This document shows, piece after piece, positions 47,074 through 57,058 of a DNA stretch of 64,000 nt. The stretch's first letter is position 1. Each line of letters begins with the position of its first letter. This stretch comes from Candidatus Sumerlaeota bacterium (GTDB lineage Bacteria; Sumerlaeota; Sumerlaeia; Sumerlaeales; Sumerlaeaceae). Location of the stretch: positions 1 through 64,000 of the forward strand of contig JADFCV010000001.1 in the NCBI GenBank assembly GCA_017161655.1, written 5' to 3'. The notes beneath the pieces are model-generated. The model was given only the letters and a program-made list of their open reading frames with translations. It made no database searches and was not told the DNA's origin. Made by a program: the position numbers and the translations under genes.

Positions 47074-48330
47074 CTAGCTTCGGCTCCGCATTTGCGGCTG
47101 AACTTCGATTTGTGCCGGCTCCCATTTGAGCTCTGCCCTTGTGCAGTAGGCCCTTCCAGAAAAACGCGGATTGGGATTTTTCACCGCAAAGGTGTACATG
47201 TGCACGAGAGCGTCGTGGATTGTTACCTTTGCAACAGTACGCACCCCGAAGGTAAGGTAGTACGTTCCGTCGTAGAGGAGAAGCTCAGGGAATGTGATGC
47301 GAATAAGATGTCGTCCCCGGCTGAGTTTAAACGGGCCGTAGCGGTGATGTGTTGATGCTTTCACCACCGTGCGATTTGGCAGGTCGAACTGAAAGACGAT
47401 ACACAAATCGTCCATGTCTTTACTGGCCTCCACGACACATTCGAGAACCGCTGTGTCTCCAGTCGCGAACAAATGTCGCGTCCGGCCCTCCGCATCGGTC
47501 AACCTTACTTCGCGGATAACGGCATCGCCTGTGCCGAAACGCAAACTTGGTACAAGAGCTACCAGATCAAGAGGGAGGTTCAAAGGCGCATCGCCTGCAA
47601 GTCGGCGCACTACAAAATCCGCATATTGCTTACTCACTTCGGCGGCTTCGCCTGCCGCCTGAATCTTCCCATCATGAATCCAGAGAGCGTGTCGACACAC
47701 AGATTCTGCTTGAGCCGGTACATGAGAAACAAAAAGCAATGTCTTTCCAGCGCGTTTAAACTCCTCTATCCGTTCGAGACATTTCCACTGAAAGTAGCCA
47801 TCACCCACCGCCAGCGCTTCATCCACCACGAGAATGTCTAGATCGGCATGGACAGCGATGGAAAAGCCGAGCCGCAGCATCATTCCCCACGAGTAATGCT
47901 TCACAGGCGTATGGATAAATTCTCCTAACTCTGCAAAGTCGAGAATTGCATCCAAGCGCCTGTGGATTTCTTTGCGCGACAGCCCAAGCAATGTTCCATT
48001 GAGGAAGACGTTCTCCAAGCCGGTCAACTCCTCGTGAAAGCCGGATGTCAGCTCGATGAGTCCTCCTGCACGTCCTTTGACAATGATGTTTCCTGAGGTA
48101 GGACGGGTGACACCGCAGACCAACCTGAGCAGCGTTGTTTTGCCACAGCCATTCACGCCAAGCAACGCCCACGACTCGCCGTCCGCGATTTCAAAAGAAA
48201 TGTCGCGTAGAACTTCGTGGTAACGGGGGGTCACGATTGCCCCGACACGCTTCAGCAACCTCTTCAAGCCGCTGGCAGAGTCCGACGGCTCTATGCGGAA
48301 GGCTTTTGAAACTCTTTCGAACCTTATCAT
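47074..48330 (-). CDS. ABC transporter ATP-binding protein, polysaccharide/O-antigen export (Wzt-like, with C-terminal binding domain)
   Basis: LLGVNGCGKTTLLRLVCGVTRPTSG Walker A, LDILVVDEALAVGDGYFQWKC Walker B, C-terminal Wzt-like beta domain. Confidence 0.88.
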   Translation of the reverse strand: MIRFERVSKAFRIEPSDSASGLKRLLKRVGAIVTPRYHEVLRDISFEIADGESWALLGVNGCGKTTLLRLVCGVTRPTSGNIIVKGRAGGLIELTSGFHEELTGLENVFLNGTLLGLSRKEIHRRLDAILDFAELGEFIHTPVKHYSWGMMLRLGFSIAVHADLDILVVDEALAVGDGYFQWKCLERIEEFKRAGKTLLFVSHVPAQAESVCRHALWIHDGKIQAAGEAAEVSKQYADFVVRRLAGDAPLNLPLDLVALVPSLRFGTGDAVIREVRLTDAEGRTRHLFATGDTAVLECVVEASKDMDDLCIVFQFDLPNRTVVKASTHHRYGPFKLSRGRHLIRITFPELLLYDGTYYLTFGVRTVAKVTIHDALVHMYTFAVKNPNPRFSGRAYCTRAELKWEPAQIEVQPQMRSRS

Positions 48331-48534
48331 TGCTCTCCTGAGACACAAGGGCTTGAACATAGTGCAGAGACAAGAGCGGAATCGTGGGCTGATGGTCTAT
48401 TTTCCTTGTGGCCCATATTGCGAAGTACGTGTTCAAAGCACGAAGAGATCGGTTTTCCTCACAAACGAGGGCGAGCTCCTCTTGTCAGTGCTTTCAGCTT
48501 GCGGCAGCATCTTGCACAAACGATTGCTAAAAAC

Positions 48535-49536
48535 ATGCTGATTTATGAAAGGCCAAAATGGGAGCTTGAGCATCCTTCTGTGGTGGCTGTCGGTGTTTTC
48601 GATGGACTCCACCGTGGACACCAAGCTCTTCTCTCGCGAGTTATCGAGATTGCGCATCAGCGCCAGCTTCAGTCAGGAATTCTCACTTTTAGCGAACATC
48701 CGTTAACGGTGCTTGCTCCACCTTTCGCACCGAAGCGCCTCCTGTATCCTGATCGCAAACGCCAACTATTAAGGCGTTCGGGGCTCGATGCTCTGGTTTG
48801 TCTCACGTTTACTCGTGAGTTTTCCCAGCTGTCACCGGAGCAATTTGTCGAAGAGATGCTCGTTCGGCGAGCCCGTATCAGAGCCATCGTTTGTGGCGAA
48901 GATTTTTGCTTCGGAGCAGAGGGCAAGGGAACCGTAGCAACTCTTCAGTCCATGGGGCAGCGTTTTGGCTTTGACGTCGAGGTGATTCCACCTGTGGTCC
49001 ACAAGAACATGTTCGTGCGCTCGACGATGATACGCGATCTTCTGTACACAGGCGACGTTATGACCGCAGCCGATCTGCTCACCCGTCCCCACGAACTACG
49101 AGGAATTGTCATCCGAGGGGCAGGTCGAGGTCGCACCCTTGGTTTCCCTACTGCCAATCTCGAAGTGAATCCCGCTTATGCTGTGCCAGCTCGCGGTGTA
49201 TATCTGTGTGTTGGCTACCTTCCCGCCACAGACAATATCCTCCCTGCCCTTGTGAACATCGGGTTCAATCCTACCTTTGGGAGCGAACGCCTTTCGCTTG
49301 AAGCTCATCTTGTTGACTTCGAAGGGAACATCGTTGGCGCAGATCTCTATCTCTTTTTCCTTCTTCGCCTCCGCGACGAAATCCGGTTCTCAAGTGTTGA
49401 AGCGCTCATCCAGCAAATCCGCCGAGACAAAGAAACAGGGCTCGCGTACTATCAGTCGGAAGAACTTGCACCGTACGTCGAAATCGTGTCGTCACTAGTG
49501 AGCGATCGCGATATGAGCAGGGATATCACCCTCTAG
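48535..49536 (+). CDS. ribF: bifunctional riboflavin kinase/FAD synthetase
   Basis: VVAVGVFDGLHRGHQALL, GEDFCFGAEGKG, GRGRTLGFPTANLEVNP, LVNIGFNPTFGSERLSLEAHLVDFEGNIVG. Confidence 0.93.
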   Translation: MLIYERPKWELEHPSVVAVGVFDGLHRGHQALLSRVIEIAHQRQLQSGILTFSEHPLTVLAPPFAPKRLLYPDRKRQLLRRSGLDALVCLTFTREFSQLSPEQFVEEMLVRRARIRAIVCGEDFCFGAEGKGTVATLQSMGQRFGFDVEVIPPVVHKNMFVRSTMIRDLLYTGDVMTAADLLTRPHELRGIVIRGAGRGRTLGFPTANLEVNPAYAVPARGVYLCVGYLPATDNILPALVNIGFNPTFGSERLSLEAHLVDFEGNIVGADLYLFFLLRLRDEIRFSSVEALIQQIRRDKETGLAYYQSEELAPYVEIVSSLVSDRDMSRDITL

Positions 49537-50630
49537 TGCCGCCGACGCACTGGCGTACTCTTCTTCCCGCCAGACTGCTTGCGCGAAGCTTTTGATTCTT
49601 TGGCAGAGGGATGTTTGTTTCTTTCCGCAGCGTCTCCGAGATCTTCCCCTTCGCTCTTTATCGCTGCATCATCGGGTTTGCGCGAAATGTCCGTGTCCAG
49701 AACCAGCGTGGCTGGACCGTCGACAGCGTTTTCCACGGTGCCTTTATAGAGTACCTCCCCTTCGCTGTTAGCCGGTGCTGTTTCTTCTTTCGATGAACGT
49801 CGGCGGATCGTAAAATCTCCCTTTTCTCCCCATGAGAGCACGACATTGGTTTTGTCTGCTGATAACCTTGTCACGACCTCTGGCGGCAGTGGTAAGAAAC
49901 GTGCTGTCCTGAGGATGTTTTGCGGGGAATCCGCACGCAGAGAGAAATAAACGAGCGCGAGCTTCTCGTCATGCGAACACAGGGCGAGACCTCCGGTTCC
50001 CTCGCGGATGGCCGGCTGTCCGATCACGTCGAAGGTTTGCCACTTTTTCTCCTGCATCCAGCTTCTGAAAGCGTCCACGGCAGCCGTGAAACGTTGGCAA
50101 AACTCGACGCGGAAGTATTCTTCTTCGCGATTGGGCACTGGTCCCAAGACAATGGGAAAGAGGCATGTGCGTCCAATTGAAGCGTTGCTCACAGAGAAAG
50201 AAGAGTCGCGGTCGCTATAACTTACGTCGAATTCCCAGCTTCCCTGGCCTTTCACAGAATAGATTTCCAGAAGGTATCCGCGTAAGGATTGGGCATCCAC
50301 GTAGAAAAAACCGCTTGCTCGTTCTCCCATGAAGGACTCGCACATAACCCAGCGATTGTCGAGCCACGTGAGGTCTGCGGGTTCCGGACGTACCTGGGGG
50401 ACTTCGACTTTCCCCACTGAGCGCGCCGATGCGTCAAAAATCTTCATGCGGAGAACCCCGACCTGCCCCAGCGTTTCCCATTCCACATTCGCCGCGAGCT
50501 TGCCGTCAGGGCATGGTTCCATCTTGGGGAGAAGTTGATCCACTGCATGCCCCTCGGTAGGCACCAGCCCCAGTAACACCGTGGTTGCAGCTAGCTTGAC
50601 AAACGACAGCATCTGCTTGCTGGGCCGCAT
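49533..50630 (-). CDS. secreted hypothetical protein
   Basis: signal peptide MLSFVKLAATTVLLGLVPTEGHA; tryptophan-rich repeats and a low-complexity basic tail. Confidence 0.6.
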   Translation of the reverse strand: MRPSKQMLSFVKLAATTVLLGLVPTEGHAVDQLLPKMEPCPDGKLAANVEWETLGQVGVLRMKIFDASARSVGKVEVPQVRPEPADLTWLDNRWVMCESFMGERASGFFYVDAQSLRGYLLEIYSVKGQGSWEFDVSYSDRDSSFSVSNASIGRTCLFPIVLGPVPNREEEYFRVEFCQRFTAAVDAFRSWMQEKKWQTFDVIGQPAIREGTGGLALCSHDEKLALVYFSLRADSPQNILRTARFLPLPPEVVTRLSADKTNVVLSWGEKGDFTIRRRSSKEETAPANSEGEVLYKGTVENAVDGPATLVLDTDISRKPDDAAIKSEGEDLGDAAERNKHPSAKESKASRKQSGGKKSTPVRRRH

Positions 50631-50778
50631 TGTTGTGCCCTCACAATGGACTGGTCACTTGTTGCGCTTGGGACGTCGTGGCTTTCCCCGCGAAGGTAAC
50701 CCATGAACGCCTTCCCGCCTCCCCCCAATCCTGCGGCGGCGTGGCGTCAAGCCAAGAGCTCAAGTTCCTACGTCTGTG

Positions 50779-51651
50779 CTACTCTTGGCCTGCGGGCAAT
50801 TTCACTGTAACTTTGTGCTCGATAGGAACCCCCTCAAACTCAAACGCTGTGTTTTCCAGGGTCGGCGTAGTGATGGGAGCATCCTCTTTTGGCGCCAGTC
50901 TCACACCGATTGCAAACACATCGTAGCGTTGCGGTTCCAGATCGCAAAACACAAAGCGCCCGGGGGAATTTAGAGTTGGTGTGTGGGGCTCATAAATGTC
51001 GCCGTTTTTCCCACGCAGTTTCAACATGACGGGGAAATCCACTATTTCACCGTTCTCTTTGACAGCGATCACGGTGGCTGATTGGTCCACCCCAAGCGGC
51101 ATGTCTCCAAAATCCACAGCCGGCGGCCGCACAAAGCGATTCTCGATGATATAGGCGTCTCCAATACGGCCATTTTGGATCGGTAGCCCTTTCGCGGCAT
51201 TCTCCCGAATAACGTCGATCAAGGCCTTCACTTGTTCTGGAGTGCGCTTGCGCAGCTTTTCCATACTTTCGGGTCCGGGGTTGGCCATTTCTGGCCTAAA
51301 TTTCGCGGTAGGATCATAAACCAGAGCAAAATTCCCTGGCTTCATCTCCAGGTAAAATCTGCCCTCTTCATCCACCTCAGCCGCTGTTTCAGCCATCGCG
51401 CGAACTTTCTCCATCGTGTTCTCGTGAGGCAGCTCTTTCAGGCGTTCTTGAAAGATAAAATACACCACACCGCCACCGATGGTGGTGTAGTCATCGCGGA
51501 CAAATCTTCCACCGACAATCGTCAGCTCCGGCGCTTTTTTAACCTCCTCAGTCTTTGAGGTCTCTTTCTGTGCCTGCGATGACTCTTGTGCCATTCCAAA
51601 GCAACTGAACGCACAGAGTGTTAGTACGAGGAAAACTCTCGAGTGAAACAT
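50779..51651 (-). CDS. secreted hypothetical protein
   Basis: signal peptide MFHSRVFLVLTLCAFSCFGMAQ; long uninterrupted ORF. Confidence 0.6.
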   Translation of the reverse strand: MFHSRVFLVLTLCAFSCFGMAQESSQAQKETSKTEEVKKAPELTIVGGRFVRDDYTTIGGGVVYFIFQERLKELPHENTMEKVRAMAETAAEVDEEGRFYLEMKPGNFALVYDPTAKFRPEMANPGPESMEKLRKRTPEQVKALIDVIRENAAKGLPIQNGRIGDAYIIENRFVRPPAVDFGDMPLGVDQSATVIAVKENGEIVDFPVMLKLRGKNGDIYEPHTPTLNSPGRFVFCDLEPQRYDVFAIGVRLAPKEDAPITTPTLENTAFEFEGVPIEHKVTVKLPAGQE

Positions 51652-51914
51652 CGTCGTGTCGCTCCCTTCCTGTCTAATTTGGGAACATTGTGATAAACTC
51701 GGTAGCGCATGTTACTGCAGAGCAAAGCGCATGCCGTTCGATCCTTGTCGTGCGCCATCCAAAGATACGATGGACAGAACTTGGCAACAATGCAAGCGCA
51801 TAGTTCCGGAAACCAGGAGTCGGGCTATGGGCAGTTGAGTTTTTCAGAATATGCCAGGGATGCCGCATTCCCGCCCGGCGCTCTCTCGAACGCATTCGAA
51901 TTGAACAGTTTGTC

Positions 51915-52610
51915 TTACCTGAGGTTTCGCAGCCGGTAATCGCCTGGAGGAAAGTCGATACGGAGGCACATCTCCGAAATGCGCGACACGATACGTGGCC
52001 CGATTTGCGCGCGTAGTTCTTCAAGGGAGCGATTTGTGGTGATAATCGTAGGAAGATCATTCTCATAACGCCCGTTAATGAGGACGTACAGCCGGTCCAT
52101 CACGTACTCGCTGACTTTTTCCGCGCCTAGATCGTCGAGCACAAGCAGATCTGTTTCCACGGCCTCGTCAATGATAGCAGCCTCGTCCACATCTGTAGGT
52201 GCGTTCATTGTGCGCCGCAGCTCCAAAAATAGCTCGGGAACGTTCCAATACAGGCCGCGATGGCCTTTGGCGATAATGTCCTTCAAAATCGCCACCGCAA
52301 TGTGCGTTTTCCCCGTGCCCTCCTTTCCATAAAGCAAAAGGCCTTTCGTAGGCTGATTGGGGGCTTTGACTCGAAAAGTTCGCACAAAGTTCTTCGCAAA
52401 CTCGACGATTTCCTTGTGGCGCGGATCAATGGCGCGAAATTCATCGAGGGTCTTCGTGAAAAAGCGATGAGGAATTTGCGCTGCGCGGTACGCTTCTTCA
52501 AGACGAGCCTGGGCCTGGCACTCGCACGCTATGGCGCCTTTGTCCGTGAGAATGTAACCCCATCCCTCACACTTCGGGCAAACAGTCTGTTTCTTCTCCC
52601 TTTTTTTCAT
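51915..52610 (-). CDS. DnaC/IstB-like AAA+ ATPase (putative helicase loader)
   Basis: zinc-binding-like N-terminus CPKCEGWGYILTDKGAIACECQAQ; GLLLYGKEGTGKTHIAVAILKDIIAKGHRGLY; LLVLDDLGAEKVSEYVMDRLYVLINGRYENDLPTIITTN. Confidence 0.88.
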   Translation of the reverse strand: MKKREKKQTVCPKCEGWGYILTDKGAIACECQAQARLEEAYRAAQIPHRFFTKTLDEFRAIDPRHKEIVEFAKNFVRTFRVKAPNQPTKGLLLYGKEGTGKTHIAVAILKDIIAKGHRGLYWNVPELFLELRRTMNAPTDVDEAAIIDEAVETDLLVLDDLGAEKVSEYVMDRLYVLINGRYENDLPTIITTNRSLEELRAQIGPRIVSRISEMCLRIDFPPGDYRLRNLR

Positions 52611-53241
52611 CCAGTTTCCTCTTCTGGCGGATGAGTTCTCGCATGATCCACGCTAACGAGTGAATCTCGTTTTTTGCAGCGCGCCGAAACGTCTGTCGTA
52701 TCATTTCTATGGGGAAACGTTGGCGAATCAAACGCAGCTCGTCCAGTACGAAGGTGTTCATTTTCATTCCGATAGTGTTAAGGTAAAGGTCGACAACCTC
52801 TTTGAGCAACATGTCGTCGGAGTCGTCTTTTTCTTCTTCATCTTCTGAATGTGCGTAACGGAAGTAGTGACCTTCAGAAGCAAAGAGCTCTGGATGAAGG
52901 GCGCGAACTTCGTCGGGCGAGCGCGGCGTGGAAAGAGGGGTTTTGATTTTGAAAAACGCTTCTTCCTCGTCAGTTTCCGGCAGAAAACACGCAAGAATGC
53001 CCAGCTTCTGCAGAACCTTCGCTAACTTGCGGGCAAGGACCGGGGTGAGACCACATCTTTCTGCAAGGTCTACCAGCGAGATTTGAACGATTCCCGGCAC
53101 AGGGTTTAACGCACAATCGAGCTCGACGATTTTCTTAAAGATGCTCCAGGTGCCTGGATTTCTCCCTTTTTCTGCGAGAAATTGCGGCATACCGCTGAAT
53201 TCAAGCCATAAGGGTGACCACGCCTTCACCTCATGTCGCAT
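52567..53241 (-). CDS. DnaD-like replication-initiation protein (weak match)
   Basis: winged-helix-like N-terminus (ISLVDLAERCGLTPVLARKLAKVLQKLGIL); C-terminal DLYLNTIGMKMNTFVLDELRLIRQRFPIEMIRQTFRRAAKNEIHSLAWIMRELI resembles DnaD/DnaB_2; overlaps the DnaC-like gene. Confidence 0.55.
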   Translation of the reverse strand: MRHEVKAWSPLWLEFSGMPQFLAEKGRNPGTWSIFKKIVELDCALNPVPGIVQISLVDLAERCGLTPVLARKLAKVLQKLGILACFLPETDEEEAFFKIKTPLSTPRSPDEVRALHPELFASEGHYFRYAHSEDEEEKDDSDDMLLKEVVDLYLNTIGMKMNTFVLDELRLIRQRFPIEMIRQTFRRAAKNEIHSLAWIMRELIRQKRKLDEKKGEETDCLPEV

Positions 53242-53297
53242 GGCAATTTCCGCCCGCCCTCACTTGGTTTCACGTTTCTGAATGCTCCAGGTCACGT

Positions 53298-54407
53298 TCA
53301 GATGGCTGTTTGTTCGATGGTCTTCAGATCACGTATTTTCACGTCGCGCGGATAACTACCCATCACGCGCAAATACGTGGCCAGCCCCTTAAGTTCCTGG
53401 AGTGCTTCGTGAACGGGTTCATCTTTCACATGACCTTCAAGGTCCACAAAGAAGAAGTAGTCCCACGCTTTTTTGCGCGACGGACGGCTCTCGATAGTAG
53501 AGAGGTTAATGTTTCGTTTCTTGAATGGATAAAGAAGATCGAACAGAGCGCCGGGTCTGTCCTTGATCGAGAACATTATACTCGTCTTATCGCGCCCCGT
53601 TGGTGCCGCCTCTTGTTTGCCGATTACAAGAAAGCGCGTCATATTATCCTTCATGTCTTCGATATTCGCAGCAACGATGGGGAGATTGTATTTCCGGGCT
53701 GCGATCTCGCTTCCGATAGCTGCAGCGTAGTCCCGATCTTTTGCCATCTCGACGCCCTTAACCGTAGAGCTAACCTCGATCAACTGGACGCCGGGTAAGT
53801 TTTCTTTTAGCCACACCGAGCATTGCTGGAACGGCTCAGCTTTGGAGTAAATGGTTTTGATGCGCTCCAGAGGATTTCGCGAGATCAGGTTGTGATGGAT
53901 GTGGAGATAGATCTCGGAGCAGATGAGGAGTTCGTAGTCGAGAAAGAGATCGAGCGTCGTGTGAATCACTCCGCCTGTCGAGTTTTCGATCGGCACTACG
54001 CCGTAATCCACCCAATCGCGGTCCACTGCAAAAAAGATATCCTCAACCGAGGCGTACGGTTGGTAGGCCACGGAGTTGCCGAACTCTGTCAAAGCGGCGA
54101 GATGCGAGTAGGTTGCCTCTGGGCCCAGATAAGCAACCGTGGGCGGTTTCTCCGCCGCGAGGCAGCCGGACATAATCTCGACGAAAACCTTGCGAAGCGC
54201 GTCCTGTGGGAAATCGTTCTTACTTGCAGCAAGCACGTTCTCGAGGACCCGCTTCTGACGTGCTGGATCGAAAAACTTCTGCTGACCGTGTTCGAGCTTA
54301 GCCCTTCCGATTTCACGTGCCAACCTCGCTCGTTTGTCGAGGAGCTCCACGAGTTCGCGGTCTAGCGAATCAATCTCGTTGCGAATTTGCTCGATTGTTT
54401 TGTTCAT
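53298..54407 (-). CDS. pheA: bifunctional chorismate mutase/prephenate dehydratase
   Basis: EQIRNEIDSLDRELVELLDKRARLAREIGRAK; VAYLGPEATYSHLAALTEFG; GVVPIENSTGGVIHTTLDL; ACT domain IMFSIKDRPGALFDLLYPFKKRNINLSTIESRPSRKKAWDYFFFVDLEGH. Confidence 0.95.
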   Translation of the reverse strand: MNKTIEQIRNEIDSLDRELVELLDKRARLAREIGRAKLEHGQQKFFDPARQKRVLENVLAASKNDFPQDALRKVFVEIMSGCLAAEKPPTVAYLGPEATYSHLAALTEFGNSVAYQPYASVEDIFFAVDRDWVDYGVVPIENSTGGVIHTTLDLFLDYELLICSEIYLHIHHNLISRNPLERIKTIYSKAEPFQQCSVWLKENLPGVQLIEVSSTVKGVEMAKDRDYAAAIGSEIAARKYNLPIVAANIEDMKDNMTRFLVIGKQEAAPTGRDKTSIMFSIKDRPGALFDLLYPFKKRNINLSTIESRPSRKKAWDYFFFVDLEGHVKDEPVHEALQELKGLATYLRVMGSYPRDVKIRDLKTIEQTAI

Positions 54408-54429
54408 AGCCGTTCACACCTGGCTTGGG

Positions 54430-54897
54430 TTAGCCATCTTTTCTCGACCAGTCATAGGGAATCGCGTCACCATGCGGCGGCAGGCGATACTCATCGGGAT
54501 TCGCGTGATTGTAGGGCTCTGTGACCGTATTGACAACAATGGCCTCATGCTCTGAGATGCATTTGAAACCATGATAAACGCCGGGAGGAATCTGAATCAA
54601 CATGGGATTGAAGTCCCCGATAAAGAACTCGTTGATGAGTCCTTTCGTCGGTGAGTTTTCCCGCGCGTCGTAAAGCACGACCTTCATCATTCCGCGCACG
54701 CACACGAAGTGATCTGTCTGCAGCTTGTGATAATGCCACGCTTTCACCACTCCGGGGTAAGCCGTGGTCATGTAAACCTGCCCAAATTTTAGGAAAATCT
54801 CGTCGTCCACTCGCAGCATTTCCATCACCCGCCCGCGCTCATCCGCATGAATCCGCAATGGCTTGAGCCGAACTCCTTCGATCAACGTTTGAGGCAT
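54430..54897 (-). CDS. dTDP-4-dehydrorhamnose 3,5-epimerase-like cupin
   Basis: RGRVMEMLRVDDEIFLKFGQVYMTTAYPGVVKAWHYHKLQTDHFVCVRGMMKVVLYDAR, PGVYHGFKCIS. Confidence 0.82.
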   Translation of the reverse strand: MPQTLIEGVRLKPLRIHADERGRVMEMLRVDDEIFLKFGQVYMTTAYPGVVKAWHYHKLQTDHFVCVRGMMKVVLYDARENSPTKGLINEFFIGDFNPMLIQIPPGVYHGFKCISEHEAIVVNTVTEPYNHANPDEYRLPPHGDAIPYDWSRKDG

Positions 54898-55029
54898 TTG
54901 TGTTCCTTTTTGGATGCTAAAATTCTCTCAACGCGCATTGGCTTTCTGTAACAACAACTTTTCCGTTGTCTTTCGCAAAGGTGCAAAAGCAACTAAACAA
55001 GTATTCTTTACCCACGAGGAGAGCAAAGT

Positions 55030-56082
55030 ATGGCCCGCAACGAAAACGCTGATAAGATGGATCAATCGCGTGCAAAAGCGCTCGAAATGGCCCTCTCGCA
55101 GATCGAGCGTAGCTACGGCAAGGGCGCCATCATGCGCATGGGAGAGCACAGCGTGGAGCAAGGAATCCAGGTAATCCCGACTGGCTCCATTAGCCTCGAT
55201 TGTGCATTGGGAATTTGGGGCGTTCCTCGCGGTCGCATCGTTGAAATCTTTGGGCCTGAAAGCTCCGGAAAAACCACGCTGGCTCTTCACGTGGTGGCAA
55301 ATGCGCAAAAAATGGGAGGAGTGGCGGCCTACATTGATGCCGAGCATGCTATGGACCCCGTGTATTGCCGCAAACTTGGTGTCAACGTCGACGAGCTGCT
55401 CATCTCCCAGCCAGATACGGGGGAACAGGCGCTGGATATTGTTGAAACACTTGTTCGTTCGAATGCCGTAGACGTCATCGTCGTCGATTCTGTGGCGGCA
55501 CTTGTGCCCAAAGCGGAAATCGATGGGGAGATGGGGGATAGCTTCGTTGGGCTTCAAGCGCGCCTCATGTCTCAGGCGCTTCGAAAGCTTACCGCAGCTA
55601 TCAGTAAGAGTAAGACGTGCGTTATTTTCATCAATCAGATCCGCGAAAAAATCGGTGTCATGTTTGGAAACCCCGAAACCACGACGGGTGGACGCGCGTT
55701 GAAGTTCTACGCTTCCATTCGGATTGATATCCGCCGTATCGGGGCAATTAAGGAAGGACCAGAGAACGTCGGGAACCGTTGCCGAGCAAAGGTCGTCAAG
55801 AACAAGCTCGCGCCGCCATTCAAAGAGGCAGAGTTCGACATCATGTTCGGCGAAGGAATCTCGCGCGAGGGCGATCTGATCGATCTCGGTGTAAGTGCCA
55901 AACTCGTGGAAAAAAGTGGGGCATGGTTCTCTTTCGAGGGCGAACGCATCGGCCAGGGCAGGGAGAATGCCAAACAGTTCCTGAAGGAGCATCCCGACGT
56001 CGCCGAGCGCCTCGAACGAGCGATCAAGGAACGCATTAATCCAGAGATGCTTCCATCAGCCGCCGATACAGCAGCCGAGTAA
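55030..56082 (+). CDS. recA: recombinase RecA
   Basis: [64 protein letters not shown]. Confidence 0.98.
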   Translation: MARNENADKMDQSRAKALEMALSQIERSYGKGAIMRMGEHSVEQGIQVIPTGSISLDCALGIWGVPRGRIVEIFGPESSGKTTLALHVVANAQKMGGVAAYIDAEHAMDPVYCRKLGVNVDELLISQPDTGEQALDIVETLVRSNAVDVIVVDSVAALVPKAEIDGEMGDSFVGLQARLMSQALRKLTAAISKSKTCVIFINQIREKIGVMFGNPETTTGGRALKFYASIRIDIRRIGAIKEGPENVGNRCRAKVVKNKLAPPFKEAEFDIMFGEGISREGDLIDLGVSAKLVEKSGAWFSFEGERIGQGRENAKQFLKEHPDVAERLERAIKERINPEMLPSAADTAAE

Positions 56083-56146
56083 ATTGGCAACTAGCTCCTC
56101 ACTTCGGCGTTTTCGTCTGACATGCTCTCGAGCGCGCACGAGCGTC

Positions 56147-56184
56147 AATTGGGATGAAAAGGAGCCCATCACGTTGTCCCAATT
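56147..56184. repeat. inverted repeat downstream of recA
   Basis: AATTGGGA ... TCCCAATT, perfect 8-bp arms, 22-nt loop; no strong T-tract. Confidence 0.4.
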
Positions 56185-56431
56185 CTAACCTTGCCGTTCG
56201 GCGGTGATGCTTTCTCTCAGCGTAGGGTGCCTGAAGGCCATTCTCCGATAAGGCGAAAGCTCTCACCAAAGATCAAAGGCTTCTTGCCTTAGAAGGCTTG
56301 GCAGTGTGTCGCAAGCTCTCGCAAATGGAAGCGCGACGCTTCACTGAGTGTAGCTTACGTAAAGACCGAGTGTTCCTCTCGCGTTGCTGCTCGATGAGAA
56401 ACAGGTTGGTAAGCTCCGGCGTCCAGAAAGC

Positions 56432-56944
56432 TCAGTAGGAAATGAGCGCGTGAAATGGCACGCCGTTCAACTTCTCACGACCGTTCAAGAATGTTAGCTC
56501 AATAATTGTGACGGCTTCGTGAATTGTTCCGCCTGAGCTCCGCACAAGCCGACAGGCTGCTGCAAGAGTTCCGCCGGTGGCTATGACATCGTCGAGAACG
56601 ACAACCTTATCGTCCGACGTGATCGCATCCTGGTGGATCTCAACGCTATCTGTGCCGTATTCCAGTTCATACGTTTCGCGAAAAGTTGCGGCGGGCAGCT
56701 TTCCCACTTTGCGGACCGGCACAATCCCAGCTCCAATTGCGTAAGCCAGTGCCGCCCCAAAGATGAAACCGCGCGATTCAATGGCCACCACTTGCGTGAT
56801 GCCTTGATTTTTGTAGCGAGCGGCGAGTTCATCAATTGCCGCACGGAATGCTTCAGGAGATTTCAAGAGGGGCGTGATGTCTTTGAAAATAATCCCAGGC
56901 TTGGGGAAATCAGGGATGTCTCGAATGTAAGCTTTCAGATCCAT
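56432..56944 (-). CDS. apt: adenine phosphoribosyltransferase
   Basis: MDLKAYIRDIPDFPKPGIIFKDITPLL; VVVLDDVIATGGTLAAACRLVRSSGG. Confidence 0.94.
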   Translation of the reverse strand: MDLKAYIRDIPDFPKPGIIFKDITPLLKSPEAFRAAIDELAARYKNQGITQVVAIESRGFIFGAALAYAIGAGIVPVRKVGKLPAATFRETYELEYGTDSVEIHQDAITSDDKVVVLDDVIATGGTLAAACRLVRSSGGTIHEAVTIIELTFLNGREKLNGVPFHALISY

Positions 56945-57058
56945 GATCGAGTCGTTGTCCATATCTCTAGAAATCGCTATCAAAGAGTCCAACCGTCCAT
57001 GCACCACAGCGGGAGCCACACCCGGATGTCAACCTTTGAACAGCGGTCGGCGGTGGGG

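Noticed and set aside
54900-55029. LexA/SOS box upstream of recA
   Set aside because: No convincing match to the classical E. coli or Bacillus SOS box; a lineage-specific box cannot be excluded by eye.
54928-55992. 354-aa ORF antisense to recA
   Set aside because: Complete overlap with an unambiguous recA; an antisense artefact.
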